A stretch of 15,583 nt of DNA from Chloroflexota bacterium. GTDB taxonomy: Bacteria; Chloroflexota; Dehalococcoidia; SZUA-161; SpSt-899. The notes under the pieces are model-generated. The model did not search any database and was not told the origin of the DNA. It saw only the letters and a list, made by a program, of their open reading frames with translations. The number at the start of each line of letters is the position of its first letter. Position 1 is the first letter of the stretch. Of the stretch, positions 5,084 to 11,712 are shown one piece after another. Made by a program: the position numbers and the translations under genes. Location: NCBI GenBank assembly GCA_018725455.1, contig QLUN01000007.1, positions 1-15,583 of the forward strand. Reading direction: 5' to 3'.

Positions 5084-6152
5084 AGATTGCCTCTCTTTCA
5101 AGAGGAATATTCAACATCAGTACCTCTAGAGCAAGTCGCGGATTGGCGTTTTGCTCCAGTTGCTGTGTGGTTTCTCGGATCGATTGAAGCATCCCGCCGA
5201 TAGCACTCAGACTGTATTGTGTCGCCGCTTCCTGCAGTGCCTCTCTTCGATCGATATTGGTGATGAACTCGCCGCAGCCATTTTTCACGAGGAGCAAGTC
5301 TTGCCACCAGGTGAGCCACAGCTCGAGCCGCTCCACTACCGATGCCCGGTCCTTGCCGAACTGCGTTGCCAGTTGCGCTGCGACCGCGAAGCGCTCGCTG
5401 ACATCGCCCCTGGACAACGATATGAGGCTGTCCAGATGCTCCGAACGTTTCGCTAACGCCTCCTCATTATGTATGGCCCGGATCGCCCAGCCGATGCAGC
5501 CATGGCAAAGCCTGGCCAGGAGGTCGGCACGTTCGGAAGGCGTTCCCCATCGCTCCATCAATGCTTGCGTTAGGGGCCCCACAGGCTGTGGAGATAACTT
5601 AAGCCGCTGACAGCGGGAAACGATGGTTGGCAAGAGTGACCCCTCATCCGCCGCAAGCAGTATGAAGGTGGTGCTGGGAGGTGGCTCTTCAAGCGTTTTG
5701 AGCAGCGAGTTGGCCGCTTCTTCGCTCATATGCTCAGCGCCATCGATGATGATGAGCCGCTGGTCTCCTTCGTAGGGCTTCAGACTGACATTATGCTGCA
5801 TTTCTCTGATCTGGTCGATGCTGATCTCTTTCGATAGTCGATAGTCGATGGTCAATAGTCGATAGTCCCCCGCCCCCCGGACTGCCGACTGCCGACTGCC
5901 GACCGGTTTGTCCGCCCTTCCGATCACTTGTACATCGGAATATTTGCCCGAAGCTATACGGCGGCACGGCGGGCACTCGCCGCAGGGCTTATCCTCAGCA
6001 AGGCAATTCAGTGCCTGCGCAAGGGTGATAGCCAGAGTCATCTTCCCCACATGCTGGGGCCCGACGAAAAGATAGGCATGAGCGAGACGCCCATCTGCCA
6101 GGCTGCGCCTTAGCGAATCGATGAGTTTAGTCTGTCCGATCACTTGCCACAT
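5076..6152 (-). CDS. holB: DNA polymerase III delta prime subunit with heptad-repeat insertion
   Basis: A 358-residue clamp-loader AAA+ protein that helps load the sliding clamp onto DNA. The P-loop GPQHVGKM is at 31-38. A zinc module follows with C50, C57, C60 and C63. SIDQIRE begins near residue 111, the Walker B-like IIIDGAEHM near 134, LLKTLEEPP near 150, and SRC (179-181), the sensor typical of clamp loaders. Between the zinc module and SIDQIRE, residues of about 84-107 (VGSRQSAVRG...DYRLS) are coded by heptad array D and have no counterpart expected in the family. The frame is kept. An alternative start at 6167 adds five residues. GGTGAGG precedes the chosen ATG at an unusually short distance. 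Confidence 0.87.
   Translation of the reverse strand: MWQVIGQTKLIDSLRRSLADGRLAHAYLFVGPQHVGKMTLAITLAQALNCLAEDKPCGECPPCRRIASGKYSDVQVIGRADKPVGSRQSAVRGAGDYRLLTIDYRLSKEISIDQIREMQHNVSLKPYEGDQRLIIIDGAEHMSEEAANSLLKTLEEPPPSTTFILLAADEGSLLPTIVSRCQRLKLSPQPVGPLTQALMERWGTPSERADLLARLCHGCIGWAIRAIHNEEALAKRSEHLDSLISLSRGDVSERFAVAAQLATQFGKDRASVVERLELWLTWWQDLLLVKNGCGEFITNIDRREALQEAATQYSLSAIGGMLQSIRETTQQLEQNANPRLALEVLMLNIPLEREAIYA
5833..5907. repeat. Heptad array D, in frame inside holB
   Basis: Five left heptads of GATAGTC type (with GATGGTC and AATAGTC variants) occupy 5833-5867. The spacer CCCCGCCCCCCG covers 5868-5879. Three identical GACTGCC words follow at 5880-5900, then GACCGGT. Left and right words pair with one mismatch and one G-U pair per heptad, so the RNA could form a long hairpin. 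This is the clearest example of the family. Confidence 0.8.
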
Positions 6153-6178
6153 AATCCTCACCAACATTCGGGCAAATG

Positions 6179-6226
6179 AAAAAAGGGTAGGGATTAGGGG
6201 TTATCCCTTATCCCATAACCCTTATC
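6179..6226 (-). terminator. Heptad array E acting as a likely intrinsic terminator of cysS
   Basis: Plus-strand words GGGTAGG, GATTAGG, GGTTATC, CCTTATC, CCATAAC and CCTTATC run in phase from 6185 to 6226. In the cysS transcript they form a stem of about 13 pairs: GGGT with ACCC, GGGAT with ATCCC, and AGGG with CCCT. It is followed at once by six T (6184-6179). It includes the cysS stop codon and lies 54 bases before holB. Confidence 0.65.
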
Positions 6227-7619
6227 TTAGCTTATATTGCCAGACGGTACCTATAGGCGTATCTTCGAGGGTTACGCCCAGATGGCCCAGACGGGCCCGG
6301 ATCATGTCGGCAAGATGCCACTGCTTGGCGGCACGAAGATCAGCGCGAACATTCACCAGGAGCTCGACGAACGGCTCGGCGGCGAATCTCCGGTCTTCCT
6401 CCGCTATCAGCAGCCCCAGCACCCCCGCCAGTTCCCGCAAAGTCCCCTGCGCCTCCGTTATCGTGGCGCCTTCCTCTCGGGCACGGTTTATCTCCCGCGC
6501 CAGATCGAAGAGAATCGCCACTGCTTGGGCGGTATTGAAATCGTCATCCATGGCCTCAACAAACCTCTGGCGATAGTCGGCTGTCGGGGGTCGGTTGGCA
6601 GTTGGCAGCCCCTCCGCCCCCTGATCCCTGACCCCTGACCACTGCCCACTGACCCTTGCTGCTCGGCGCAGCCTCTCTACCCCCCTTTCCATCGCTTCCA
6701 GCCCTTCATCGGAATAGGTTAAGGGGCTGCGATAATAGGAGCTGAGCACAAAAAGCCTGAAGGCATCGGCGCTGAATCTTTGAAGTAGCTCTCTCACGGT
6801 GATAAGATTCCCCAGAGACTTGCTCATCTTGTCCTGCCCCAACTGTAACAGCCCATTGTGCATCCAGTATTTGACGAAGGGGACGCTACCGGTGAAGGCC
6901 TCCGATTGAGCAATCTCGTTTTCGTGATGGGGAAATATCAGGTCCTGCCCTCCCCCGTGGATGTCGAGGGTGTCACCCAAATACTTGAGCGACATCACGC
7001 TGCACTCGATGTGCCACCCCGGCCTCCCCCCACCCCAGGGACTTTCCCAGCTCGGCTCGCCGTGTTTGGCCGCCTTCCACAGCGCGAAATCAAGGGGGCA
7101 TTCTTTAGCCTGGTCCACTTCTACCCGCGCTCCAGCCGACATTTCATCCAGATCGCGGTGGCTGAGCTTCCCGTAGCTATCGGTGCTGCAGACTCTAAAG
7201 TAAACATCGCCACTGACTTCATAGGCATGGCCTTTCTCAATCAGTCCCTGCACCATCCCGATGATGTCCGGTACCTCCTCAGTGGCTCTGGGATAAATAT
7301 CGGCCCTCTTTATATTCAGGGCATCCATATCCTCAAAGTACTCCTCGATGAACCTCTCAGACAGCTCCTCAGCCGGGATGCCGAGCGCATTTGCCCGGGC
7401 GATGATCTTATCATCGATATCGGTAAAGTTCTGTACATGTCTGACCTTGTAGCCGCGGAATTCGAGATAGCGGTGCACCACATCGAAGATGACATAGCTC
7501 ATGGCATGGCCGATGTGGCAGGAGTCGTAGGGCGTCACTCCGCAGACGTACATCTTGACCTCGTCGCCACCGGGGACGAATTCCTCTTTTTGACCTGAAA
7601 TGGGATTATAGATTTTCAT
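6222..7619 (-). CDS. cysS: Cysteinyl-tRNA synthetase
   Basis: A 465-residue class I aminoacyl-tRNA synthetase that charges tRNA-Cys; a matching tRNA-Cys gene lies at 2194-2269. Visible motifs are VCGVTPYDSCHIGH with zinc Cys C26 and HIGH at 35-38, GWHIECSVM, HGGGQDLIFPHHENEIAQSE, and KMSKSLGN, the ATP-binding loop. After the catalytic domain, residues of about 322-350 (SGQWSGVRDQG...TADYRQ) are coded by heptad array F and break the alpha-helical region before FVEAMDDDFNTAQA, without changing frame. The C-terminal domain then resumes normally. The stop codon lies in array E. Gene order cysS near ispF and ispD recalls the Firmicutes yacL-ispD-ispF-cysS neighbourhood, here interrupted by vapBC. 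Confidence 0.95.
   Translation of the reverse strand: MKIYNPISGQKEEFVPGGDEVKMYVCGVTPYDSCHIGHAMSYVIFDVVHRYLEFRGYKVRHVQNFTDIDDKIIARANALGIPAEELSERFIEEYFEDMDALNIKRADIYPRATEEVPDIIGMVQGLIEKGHAYEVSGDVYFRVCSTDSYGKLSHRDLDEMSAGARVEVDQAKECPLDFALWKAAKHGEPSWESPWGGGRPGWHIECSVMSLKYLGDTLDIHGGGQDLIFPHHENEIAQSEAFTGSVPFVKYWMHNGLLQLGQDKMSKSLGNLITVRELLQRFSADAFRLFVLSSYYRSPLTYSDEGLEAMERGVERLRRAARVSGQWSGVRDQGAEGLPTANRPPTADYRQRFVEAMDDDFNTAQAVAILFDLAREINRAREEGATITEAQGTLRELAGVLGLLIAEEDRRFAAEPFVELLVNVRADLRAAKQWHLADMIRARLGHLGVTLEDTPIGTVWQYKLR
6572..6655. repeat. Heptad array F, in frame inside cysS
   Basis: Left words GATAGTC, GGCTGTC, GGGGGTC, GGTTGGC and AGTTGGC occupy 6572-6606. A C-rich spacer (CCCCTCCGCCCC, 6609-6620) follows, then five CTGACCC-type words at 6621-6655. 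The central words mirror as CAG/CTG cores. The whole block is 84 bases, twelve heptads and exactly 28 codons. Confidence 0.75.
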
Positions 7620-7633
7620 CTCGGTGTCCCACG

Positions 7634-8032
7634 CTAGACCTTCAATATCTCCAGTCCCGTTTCCTGAGCTATGAGGGCGAAGTGCTTATCACGGTGCAGA
7701 AGGTGAGCATTGTTCTCTATGGCAACCAGAGCAATATAGGTATCCGTTAAGGGAACAACGATTCCCTTTCGGAATAAGTCAAATGAGAAGCGGGACAGGC
7801 GTCCCCAGAAATCCTCCGTCACCGGGAGATGGATTAAGCTTCTTAACAGGTCATCGAGCATCTCATATTCCTTCCTCGATCTTGCCCCCCGCAGTATTTC
7901 CATTCTTGTGATCCCCGGGAGAAGGACCCTTACCTCAGATATCAGTGGTTTGATTGCTTCCTTGAGCCCGGCATCACCATGGGGACGGAAATACTCTATC
8001 CAGGCGGAGGTATCAACTATGACCTTATTCAT
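7634..8032 (-). CDS. vapC: VapC-type PIN-domain ribonuclease toxin
   Basis: A 132-residue PIN-domain protein, probably the RNase toxin of a type II toxin-antitoxin pair. The acidic metal-binding residues are D7 in VDTSAWIEYF, E45 in RMEILRG, D97 in PLTDTYIA and D115 in HRDKHF. Length and motif spacing are normal for VapC, so it should be active. The start overlaps the antitoxin stop by eight bases, typical of translational coupling. The pair sits between cysS and ispF, 14 bases from cysS, so it is an accessory insertion in a housekeeping neighbourhood. The RNA target cannot be told from sequence. Confidence 0.9.
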   Translation of the reverse strand: MNKVIVDTSAWIEYFRPHGDAGLKEAIKPLISEVRVLLPGITRMEILRGARSRKEYEMLDDLLRSLIHLPVTEDFWGRLSRFSFDLFRKGIVVPLTDTYIALVAIENNAHLLHRDKHFALIAQETGLEILKV

Positions 8033-8228
8033 CCGCTCTCATTTTCTCCAGGTCTTGCGGCGTGTAGCCGAAGTCATAATTACCGGCAAGCGAGATAAGC
8101 TTCTCCCGTCTTTTCAAATTGAGGTAGGCCTCTATGGCAGTGGTTATGGCCTCTTTCTTAGTCCTGGCTTGAGTTTCTTTTAGCAAATCCTCAATCAGGC
8201 CATCTTTTATATCTATCAACGTCCGCAC
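8025..8228 (-). CDS. vapB: VapB-type antitoxin
   Basis: A 67-residue protein beginning MRTLIDIKDGLIEDLLKETQ, a ribbon-helix-helix pattern. It continues with a KKEAITTAIEAYLNLKRREKL helix and then a short C-terminal segment likely to wrap the toxin. It probably binds its own promoter as a dimer and blocks VapC. The start is GTG, preceded by a strong GAGGAGG at seven bases. The gene overlaps vapC by eight bases, and a promoter with a repeated operator-like word lies upstream. Confidence 0.85.
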   Translation of the reverse strand: MRTLIDIKDGLIEDLLKETQARTKKEAITTAIEAYLNLKRREKLISLAGNYDFGYTPQDLEKMRADE

Positions 8229-8242
8229 GTTAAGCCCTCCTC

Positions 8243-8293
8243 ATATATCAAAATATCTACAACTAATATATCATAATTGGCCCATAATTGCAA
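8243..8293 (-). promoter_or_regulatory. vapBC promoter with repeated operator-like word
   Basis: On the minus strand TTGCAA (8293-8288) and TATATT (8270-8265) are 17 bases apart, with TGA before the -10. The word TGATATAT occurs twice (8273-8266 and 8250-8243), 23 bases apart, about two helical turns. One copy overlaps the -10 box, as expected for a VapB autoregulation site. The rest of the gap up to ispF shows nothing. Confidence 0.6.
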
Positions 8294-8300
8294 CCGGACT

Positions 8301-8786
8301 TTAGTCATCCCGTTTATTGGTGCCCACCGAAGCCACCGCGTATGCCTCCATCCCCTCCCCCCTCCCCACGAATCCCAGCCCGTCGGCGGTCTTCGCCTTG
8401 ATTCCAATTTGATCTTCACTTACAGACAAAACCTCCGCAATTCGCCTTCTCATCCCATCGATAAACGGCGCAAGCTCTGGCTCCTGGATAGCAATGGTAA
8501 CATCGATATTGCCGATGTGCCAGCCATGATCCACAAGCAGTTCCCTGGTTTGGCGAAGCAAAACCAAACTCGAGATGCCACAGAACTCTAGATCGGCGGA
8601 TGGGAAGTAGGTTCCGATGTCTCCCAGAGCGGCAGCGCCGAGCAAGGCATCGATTATGGCATGTATCGCCACATCGGCATCGCTCCATCCAAGAAGACCC
8701 TTACCAAAGGGCACCTCCACCCCACCCAACACCAGCCTCCGCCCTTCCACCAGTCTATGGGCATCGTAGCCGATTCCAACGCGCAT
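8301..8786 (-). CDS. ispF: 2-C-methyl-D-erythritol 2,4-cyclodiphosphate synthase
   Basis: A 161-residue enzyme of the MEP pathway that cyclises CDP-methylerythritol phosphate to methylerythritol cyclodiphosphate with loss of CMP. It has MRVGIGYDAHRL with metal ligands D8 and H10, WSDADVAIHAI with H42, GDIGTYFP, and the C-terminal KTADGLGFVGRGEG cytidine-binding region. Length is normal for this trimeric enzyme. The gene lies downstream of ispD on the same strand, separated by a decayed gene fragment that overlaps its start codon by two bases. The two enzymes act nearly in sequence, with IspE elsewhere. Confidence 0.95.
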   Translation of the reverse strand: MRVGIGYDAHRLVEGRRLVLGGVEVPFGKGLLGWSDADVAIHAIIDALLGAAALGDIGTYFPSADLEFCGISSLVLLRQTRELLVDHGWHIGNIDVTIAIQEPELAPFIDGMRRRIAEVLSVSEDQIGIKAKTADGLGFVGRGEGMEAYAVASVGTNKRDD

Positions 8787-8922
8787 AGAAAAGAGTCACC
8801 TTCTCTACCGTCCCATCCGGATGCATCCTTTCGAGATGTGCCAACCCATGTGCAATATCGTATCTAATGACAGGATGCCACTTATCGAGGATAAAAGCTA
8901 GGTAACTGACGCCTGAATGCGC
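8785..8922 (-). pseudogene. Remnant of a small conserved hypothetical gene between ispD and ispF
   Basis: Directly after the ispD stop, in the same frame, the minus strand reads AHSGVSYLAFILDKWHPVIR and then YDIAHGLAHLERMHPDG before running into the ispF start. The WHPVxRYDxAHGxAH...HPDG pattern recalls small hypothetical proteins in which HPVVRYDTAHG-like motifs are conserved (DUF7718-like, from memory). There is no start codon or ribosome-binding site before the motif. The frame continues to a stop inside ispF. I read it as a truncated, dead gene fragment. Confidence 0.45.
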
Positions 8923-9606
8923 CTACAGAACCTCTTTCCTCCTCAGAATGACCTCTGCCAGTGCCAGGTCCTCCGGGGTGGTCACTTTGATATTCTCGTA
9001 TGATCCGCGGTAGATTCTTACCCCGCGTCCCAACCTTTCAACCATCGTGGCGTCATCGCTGACATCTTCGGTTATCTCTTCGTGGGCCTGAAATATCAGA
9101 TCAAAGAGAAAGACCTGCGGGGTCTGGATAGTCCACAAGGTATCTCTCTCCGGCGTCTGGCACACGACGCCGTCCCGGGAGACCCTCTTGATAGTATCTT
9201 TGACCGGCACGGCGGCAACCGCCGCGCCGCTCTCCCTGGCCTCGGCCAGTCCTCTCTCAATAAGATCGGGGGCAACTAATGGCCTTGCCCCATCGTGGAT
9301 CACCGCCCACTGACAATCTCTCAGCCTCTTGAGTCCCTCTTTGACTGAGTCCTGGCGTCGCCTGCCCCCATGGCAAATCGAGGTTACCTTTGGCCAGCAA
9401 CGGCTGCTTGCCATCTCTCGTCCACGCTCCAGGTTCTCCTCCCCCAAAACAAGCACTATTTCGTCAATAACGGAGCATTCCTGGAAAGTGTCCAGTACCC
9501 TCGCAAGCACTGCTCTCCCCCCCAGCAGGGCAAAGACCTTATCCACCCCGCCCATTCGTTGACTTCGCCCCGCGGCTACAATGACCGCTCCAACTCTGCC
9601 CCTCAT
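8923..9606 (-). CDS. ispD: 2-C-methyl-D-erythritol 4-phosphate cytidylyltransferase
   Basis: A 227-residue enzyme joining CTP to methylerythritol 4-phosphate in the MEP pathway. The N-terminal nucleotide-binding loop VGAVIVAAGRSQRMGG (5-20) is followed by K23; VIHDGARPLV, PVKDTIKRV, TPQVF, DDATMVE and the closing YENIKVTTPEDLALAE are all present. I chose the ATG at 9606 because GAGAGG lies seven bases upstream and homologues start near this VGAVIVAAG. A GTG at 9621 would add five residues coded by the duplicated junction sequence. The gene follows yacL, as in Bacillus, and precedes ispF. The junction with yacL carries a tandem duplication and a hairpin. Confidence 0.93.
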   Translation of the reverse strand: MRGRVGAVIVAAGRSQRMGGVDKVFALLGGRAVLARVLDTFQECSVIDEIVLVLGEENLERGREMASSRCWPKVTSICHGGRRRQDSVKEGLKRLRDCQWAVIHDGARPLVAPDLIERGLAEARESGAAVAAVPVKDTIKRVSRDGVVCQTPERDTLWTIQTPQVFLFDLIFQAHEEITEDVSDDATMVERLGRGVRIYRGSYENIKVTTPEDLALAEVILRRKEVL

Positions 9607-9689
9607 TCCGCGGCCTCTCACATGCGTCGGGGTCAGGGACGACCCCGACTACGAGCGTGGAGATCCCTCATTCTGCGGCCTCTCACATG
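9600..9689. repeat. Duplicated 25-base junction between yacL and ispD
   Basis: The 25-base segments 9600-9624 and 9665-9689 are identical except for one base (C9609 versus T9674). On the minus strand each contains TGA, the ribosome-binding site GAGAGG, and ATG. The upstream copy holds the yacL stop and a spare start reading MRDLHARSRGRP then TGA. The downstream copy drives ispD. The 40 bases between them carry the GTCGGGGTC hairpin. Confidence 0.8.
9625..9653. repeat. 29-base hairpin repeat, copy 1
   Basis: GTCGGGGTC pairs with GACCCCGAC across a short centre (AGGGAC). The same 29 bases recur at 13255-13283 with one difference (G9637 versus A13267). It lies in the yacL-ispD gap, within a duplicated junction. 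Confidence 0.75.
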
Positions 9690-10723
9690 TGAGGACTCTG
9701 TGGATGAGCAAAGATCATCCTCCCGGCCCCGGTTTGCAGCACCCGGCTGACCACCACCTTGATCTCGGTGTTCAGATAGCGACGTCCCCCTTCAACTACC
9801 ACCATGGTGCCGTCGTCGAGGAAACCGACCCCTTGCCCCAGTTCCTTACCTTCCTGGACGATGCGAAGTCTCATTTCCTCGCCCGGCAGGACCACTGGCT
9901 TTAAGGCATTGGCCAGCTCATTGACATTGAGCACCCTGATTCCCTGCAGCGAGGCCACTCGATTCAGATTGACATCATTGGTAACGATGGGGCATCGCAG
10001 AACCTTGGCTAACTCCACCAGTTTGGTGTCCACCTCGCGGATGCCTTTAAAATCCATGTCTGATATCTGGACGGGGATGTCTGATTCCCGCTGCAGCCTG
10101 GTTAGAATGTCCAGACCTCTGCGTCCCCGGATTCGCCGTAGTGGATCGGGCGAGTCGGCAATATAGTGTAGCTCGTCGAGAACGAACTTAGGGATAAGCA
10201 AAGTGCCGTTCACGAAGCCTGTCCCAATAATATCGGCTATACGACCATCGATGATGGAATTGGTATCCAGGATAACATTGCCATCCCTCTCGTCACTCAT
10301 TATCGGCGCTGCCGAGGAAATCGTGCCACGGAATAAGGCTACCTCGCGGCTACGAAGCACCATTACCGATATGATCAGATAGATCAACACCAGAAAGACG
10401 ATCACCGGTGAGACCTTGCCCCACAGGCCGGGGAGCAAGGAAAGGGGCAGAGCCAGAATGGATGAGAGGACTGAAGCGACTATCAGCCCGACCGTGGCCG
10501 CAAAAAAGGTATGGCCGGGAACCTGTTTAATCTTCCCCCGCAGCCAACGCTGGGGATAGGGGGCGAGTGCAAATCCAATGACGGCTCCACACAGGGTGAA
10601 CAGGGCGACCCATAATACTCCTTCCATTGCGAGGCTTTGCTTACCAATGAATGATCCCAGCCACCACCCACCAAGGCCAAAGATGATTGCTCCGATGAGA
10701 CGGAGAGGAAATACATGCGACAC
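9683..10723 (-). CDS. yacL: Membrane-anchored PIN/TRAM domain protein (YacL family)
   Basis: A 346-residue protein with four predicted membrane spans in the first 125 residues (around 8-26, 36-54, 72-98 and 105-122), then a cytoplasmic PIN domain and a C-terminal TRAM domain. PIN acidic residues are D153 in ILDTNSIIDGR, D159, E184 in VLDELHY, D232 in EVDTKLVELAK and D250 in VTNDVNLN. The TRAM region runs from about 281 (PGEEMRLRIVQEGKELGQG). Such proteins are thought to be RNases, but the substrate is not settled. A GTG at 10723 fits best: GGGAG lies eight bases before it, while the GTG at 10732 abuts that site. It heads the yacL-ispD-ispF set, as in Bacillus, and ends in a duplicated junction. 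Confidence 0.9.
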   Translation of the reverse strand: MSHVFPLRLIGAIIFGLGGWWLGSFIGKQSLAMEGVLWVALFTLCGAVIGFALAPYPQRWLRGKIKQVPGHTFFAATVGLIVASVLSSILALPLSLLPGLWGKVSPVIVFLVLIYLIISVMVLRSREVALFRGTISSAAPIMSDERDGNVILDTNSIIDGRIADIIGTGFVNGTLLIPKFVLDELHYIADSPDPLRRIRGRRGLDILTRLQRESDIPVQISDMDFKGIREVDTKLVELAKVLRCPIVTNDVNLNRVASLQGIRVLNVNELANALKPVVLPGEEMRLRIVQEGKELGQGVGFLDDGTMVVVEGGRRYLNTEIKVVVSRVLQTGAGRMIFAHPQSPHM

Positions 10724-10789
10724 AAATACCACTCCCTTCTTGTTATTTCAGGTGACATACCCAGTCCTTCTCGCGACACTCTGCCCTCG

Positions 10790-10849
10790 GGTTCACGGTT
10801 CAGCGTTCACCATTCAGGGGTTGGGGCTAGCCGTTGAACCTTGAACCGG
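10790..10849. repeat. Heptad array G, between yacL and ymdB
   Basis: Words GGTTCAC, GGTTCAG, CGTTCAC and CATTCAG run from 10790 to 10817. A G-rich centre follows (10818-10831), then GTTGAACC and TTGAACC to 10847. GTTCA on the left mirrors TGAAC on the right. The gap between ymdB and yacL (about 200 bases) holds nothing else clear; a TAATAT near 10868-10873 on the minus strand could be part of a weak promoter. Confidence 0.65.
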
Positions 10850-10931
10850 AGTAATTACCACAACCCTATATTACCACAAAGACGACCAAATAGCGAACCT
10901 GATCATACGGTCCCAGGCCTAACTCCGACCC

Positions 10932-11702
10932 TCATTTCCCGGTCAACTCCACATCTATGCGAGTAATATCCTTCGCCCGGCCGTTGTCCTCTATTTCGAC
11001 CAACACCGAGTTGAAGATCACCGGCCCCTTCCCCACCGACAGCCGGTATGGCATCTGGGTCAAGAACCTCTCAATAACTGCCTCGGCATTGTCCCCGATG
11101 ACTGAATCCTTGGGCCCGACCATTCCTATATCGGTGACGAAGGCAGTGCCCTTGGGCAAGACCCTGGCGTCGATAGTGCCCACATGGGTATGAGTGCCTA
11201 CCACGGCGCTGACTCGGCCATCAAGATATATACCGAGGGCATTTTTCTCCGAGGTCGCCTCGGCGTGAAAATCAACTAGCGTAATCCGGGGCTTCGGCCG
11301 AATATCATCGAGCAGGCGGTCAATGGCCCGAAAGGGACAATCGAGCTCGCTCAGGAAAACACGTCCCATCAAGTTAACCACCAGGATGCCGTTCATGAGC
11401 AGGTGACCTCTGCCGGGAACCGTTGGCGGGAAGTTCAAGGGGCGCAAGATCGGAAGATGCCCCTCCAGATAGGGCATGAGTTCCTTATGTCTCCAGATAT
11501 GGTTTCCCGAGGTGATAACATTTACCCCCGCCCCAAGGAGCTCCTCGGCGGTAGCCGGTGTGAGTCCGATACCTCCAGCAGCGTTCTCGCCATTGGCGAT
11601 GACCAGATCGATCCCGTGCTGCTGCCTCAAGTCAGGAACTAACTTACTGGCTGCCTTTCGACCGGGCTTGCCTATTACGTCGCCTATGAAAAGTACTTTC
11701 AA
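10932..11702 (-). CDS. ymdB: TIGR00282/YmdB family metallophosphoesterase
   Basis: A 256-residue calcineurin-like phosphodiesterase. In Bacillus, YmdB hydrolyses 2',3'-cyclic nucleotides and affects biofilm and motility decisions. The two-metal site is visible: D8 in GDVIG, E39 and N40 in NGEN, N67 and H68 in GNHIW, H146 in DFHAEATSEK, and H171 and H173 in GTHTHVGT. Length is normal. It starts 10 bases after the rny stop, so the two are probably co-transcribed; the rny-ymdB pair is conserved in many bacteria. Cyclic phosphate ends of RNA are one possible substrate, which would link it to RNA turnover, but this is inference. Confidence 0.92.
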   Translation of the reverse strand: MKVLFIGDVIGKPGRKAASKLVPDLRQQHGIDLVIANGENAAGGIGLTPATAEELLGAGVNVITSGNHIWRHKELMPYLEGHLPILRPLNFPPTVPGRGHLLMNGILVVNLMGRVFLSELDCPFRAIDRLLDDIRPKPRITLVDFHAEATSEKNALGIYLDGRVSAVVGTHTHVGTIDARVLPKGTAFVTDIGMVGPKDSVIGDNAEAVIERFLTQMPYRLSVGKGPVIFNSVLVEIEDNGRAKDITRIDVELTGK

Positions 11703-11712
11703 TGGATCTCAC

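Noticed and set aside
5833..6655. Heptad arrays as assembly errors or sequencing artefacts
   Set aside because: Reading frames stay open through both holB and cysS arrays and all downstream motifs are in frame, which random error would not give. Raw reads would still be the final test.
6858..7598. Long plus-strand open frame of 246 codons
   Set aside because: It lies wholly antisense to cysS, whose motifs are unmistakable; it is a by-product of GC-rich codon use.
7634..8228. vapBC as part of a defence island
   Set aside because: All neighbours are housekeeping genes, and no restriction, abortive infection or phage genes occur in the window.
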